Shown: piece after piece, positions 63,452 to 64,000 of the stretch | Layout of the letters: each line of letters begins with the position of its first letter | Numbering within the stretch: position 1 is the first letter of the stretch | Source: Treponema sp. UBA4267 | GTDB taxonomy: Bacteria > Spirochaetota > Spirochaetia > Treponematales > Treponemataceae | Assembly (NCBI GenBank): GCA_002395155.1 | Contig: DGWD01000036.1 | Coordinates: 40,096-104,095 of the forward strand | DNA length: 64,000 nucleotides | Direction of reading: 5' to 3' | Made by a program: the position numbers and the translations under genes | The notes under the pieces: generated by a model | The model's database searches: none | What the model saw: only the letters and a program-made list of their open reading frames with translations | What the model was told of the DNA's origin: nothing

Positions 63452-63928
63452 TTAAGATTCTAACGATTGAATTAAGTCATACACTTCTCTAGAAGTTTTT
63501 GACTGCAAAACATTTTTTACAAAATCAGGATTACTTACTAGCTGCAAAATATCTTTTAGCACTCTAATATGAGTTTCTGTCTCTCTTTCTTCGAACATGA
63601 TTGCAAAAATCACATTTACGACAGGCTTTTTGGCATCCTCGGAAGAATTTGTAAGCGGAGCTTCAAATTCAATTCCATTGCGACTGATTCCAATCGCTAT
63701 TGCAGTTTTACCTATAAACTTTAGCACTCCATGAGGAATTGCTACACAAGATAAAACTGCTGTGCTTCCTTTTTCTTCCCGCTCAAGCATTTTTTGCATG
63801 GCTTCAAGTCTATTGATTTTAGGATTTTTTGCCACCAATAATTCTATCAGTTCTGCAAAACATTCCTCTCTATCAGTACTTTCCAAACCAACTTTTATGT
63901 CGGCAGGAGAAATATAAGCACTCAGCAT
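63452..63928 (-). CDS. PTS EIIA domain protein (fructose/nitrogen type)
   Basis: 158 residues. A single EIIA domain of the fructose/PtsN family with phosphoacceptor His in AIPHGV, and the ligand-like LEREEKGSTAV upstream. It may be a regulatory PtsN-like protein, as no PTS permease gene is nearby. It lies directly upstream of the V-ATPase operon, and the 18-base gap suggests co-transcription. The ATG has no Shine-Dalgarno; a TATAGT lies 7 bases upstream. Confidence 0.88.
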   Translation of the reverse strand: MLSAYISPADIKVGLESTDREECFAELIELLVAKNPKINRLEAMQKMLEREEKGSTAVLSCVAIPHGVLKFIGKTAIAIGISRNGIEFEAPLTNSSEDAKKPVVNVIFAIMFEERETETHIRVLKDILQLVSNPDFVKNVLQSKTSREVYDLIQSLES

Positions 63929-63954
63929 ATTCTATACTATAATTTTATGTATAC

Positions 63955-64000
63955 TTACTCTGCAACAGCCTCTGCAGCAGATTCAGTATTTTCTTCAGTT
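63955..64000 (-). CDS. C-terminal end of an unidentified gene (cut by window edge)
   Basis: The minus strand is open to the edge and ends in a TAA at 63955-63957. The last residues are TEENTESAAEAVAE, an acidic Ala/Glu tail. Codon use fits the neighbours, but the frame is too short for identification. Confidence 0.5.
   Translation of the reverse strand, partial: TEENTESAAEAVAE

Noticed and set aside
1..64000. CRISPR array, tRNA or rRNA genes
   Set aside because: No direct-repeat/spacer pattern, tRNA cloverleaf or rRNA sequence was seen in the gaps between genes.

Overview
The window looks like part of the chromosome of a free-living or gut-type treponeme (Spirochaetes). The evidence is the low G+C content, a complete V-type ATPase operon in place of an F-type enzyme, a citramalate synthase of the type used for isoleucine by spirochaetes, several Cys-anchored lipoproteins and treponeme-like beta-barrel proteins, and the absence of any phage or plasmid block. 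It carries histidine, isoleucine/leucine, shikimate, purine and fatty-acid synthesis genes, so it is not a reduced pathogen such as T. pallidum. The species assignment is inference.

Layout. 1-158: start of EF-G (fusA). 277-7807: a divergent pair of exported propeller proteins (one with a decayed NodB-like domain, one with an outer-membrane-type C-terminus), then two lipoproteins. 7884-12990: zinc-ribbon protein, LysM/M23 peptidase, DUF115 protein and a class B penicillin-binding protein. 13165-16601: fabD-fabG-fabF-fabZ operon. 16770-18483: a 53-residue ORF and an NhaC-type antiporter. 18787-33934: a long minus-strand run with hisA-hisI-hisE fusion, hisD, def, fmt, PASTA protein, aroD-aroE fusion, rpiA, RluA-type synthase, cimA, leuB, an LRR protein and ilvD. 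34194-40536: Rpn-type nuclease, outer-membrane barrel protein, beta-helix lipoprotein, second RluA enzyme and an omptin-like protease. 40520-53525: two CNNM/CorC proteins, a thioredoxin-fold lipoprotein, purL, a propeller-HD-GYP sensor, HtrA and Map. 53616-63928: J-domain protein, UspA, V-ATPase (H-C-I-K-F-E-A-B-D) and a PTS EIIA protein. The end of another gene enters at 63955.

The most unusual signal is at gene ends. Downstream of fabZ there are two further copies of its last nine codons. Downstream of ilvD there is one further copy of its tail. In both cases the copies differ from the gene almost only at synonymous positions, the spacers are made of tight hairpins, and the outermost copy sits directly against the operon terminator. 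A weaker case may follow nhaC. This looks like an unnamed small palindromic element, or recombination process, that acts on stop-codon regions and replaces the 3' end of the host gene.

A second recurrent feature is that at least seven genes (hisA, cimA, the LRR gene, rluA at 38766, purL, the HD-GYP gene and uspA) have a -10 hexamer only 6-10 bases before the ATG. It is usually of the extended TGN type, and there is no Shine-Dalgarno sequence. This predicts leaderless or nearly leaderless mRNAs.
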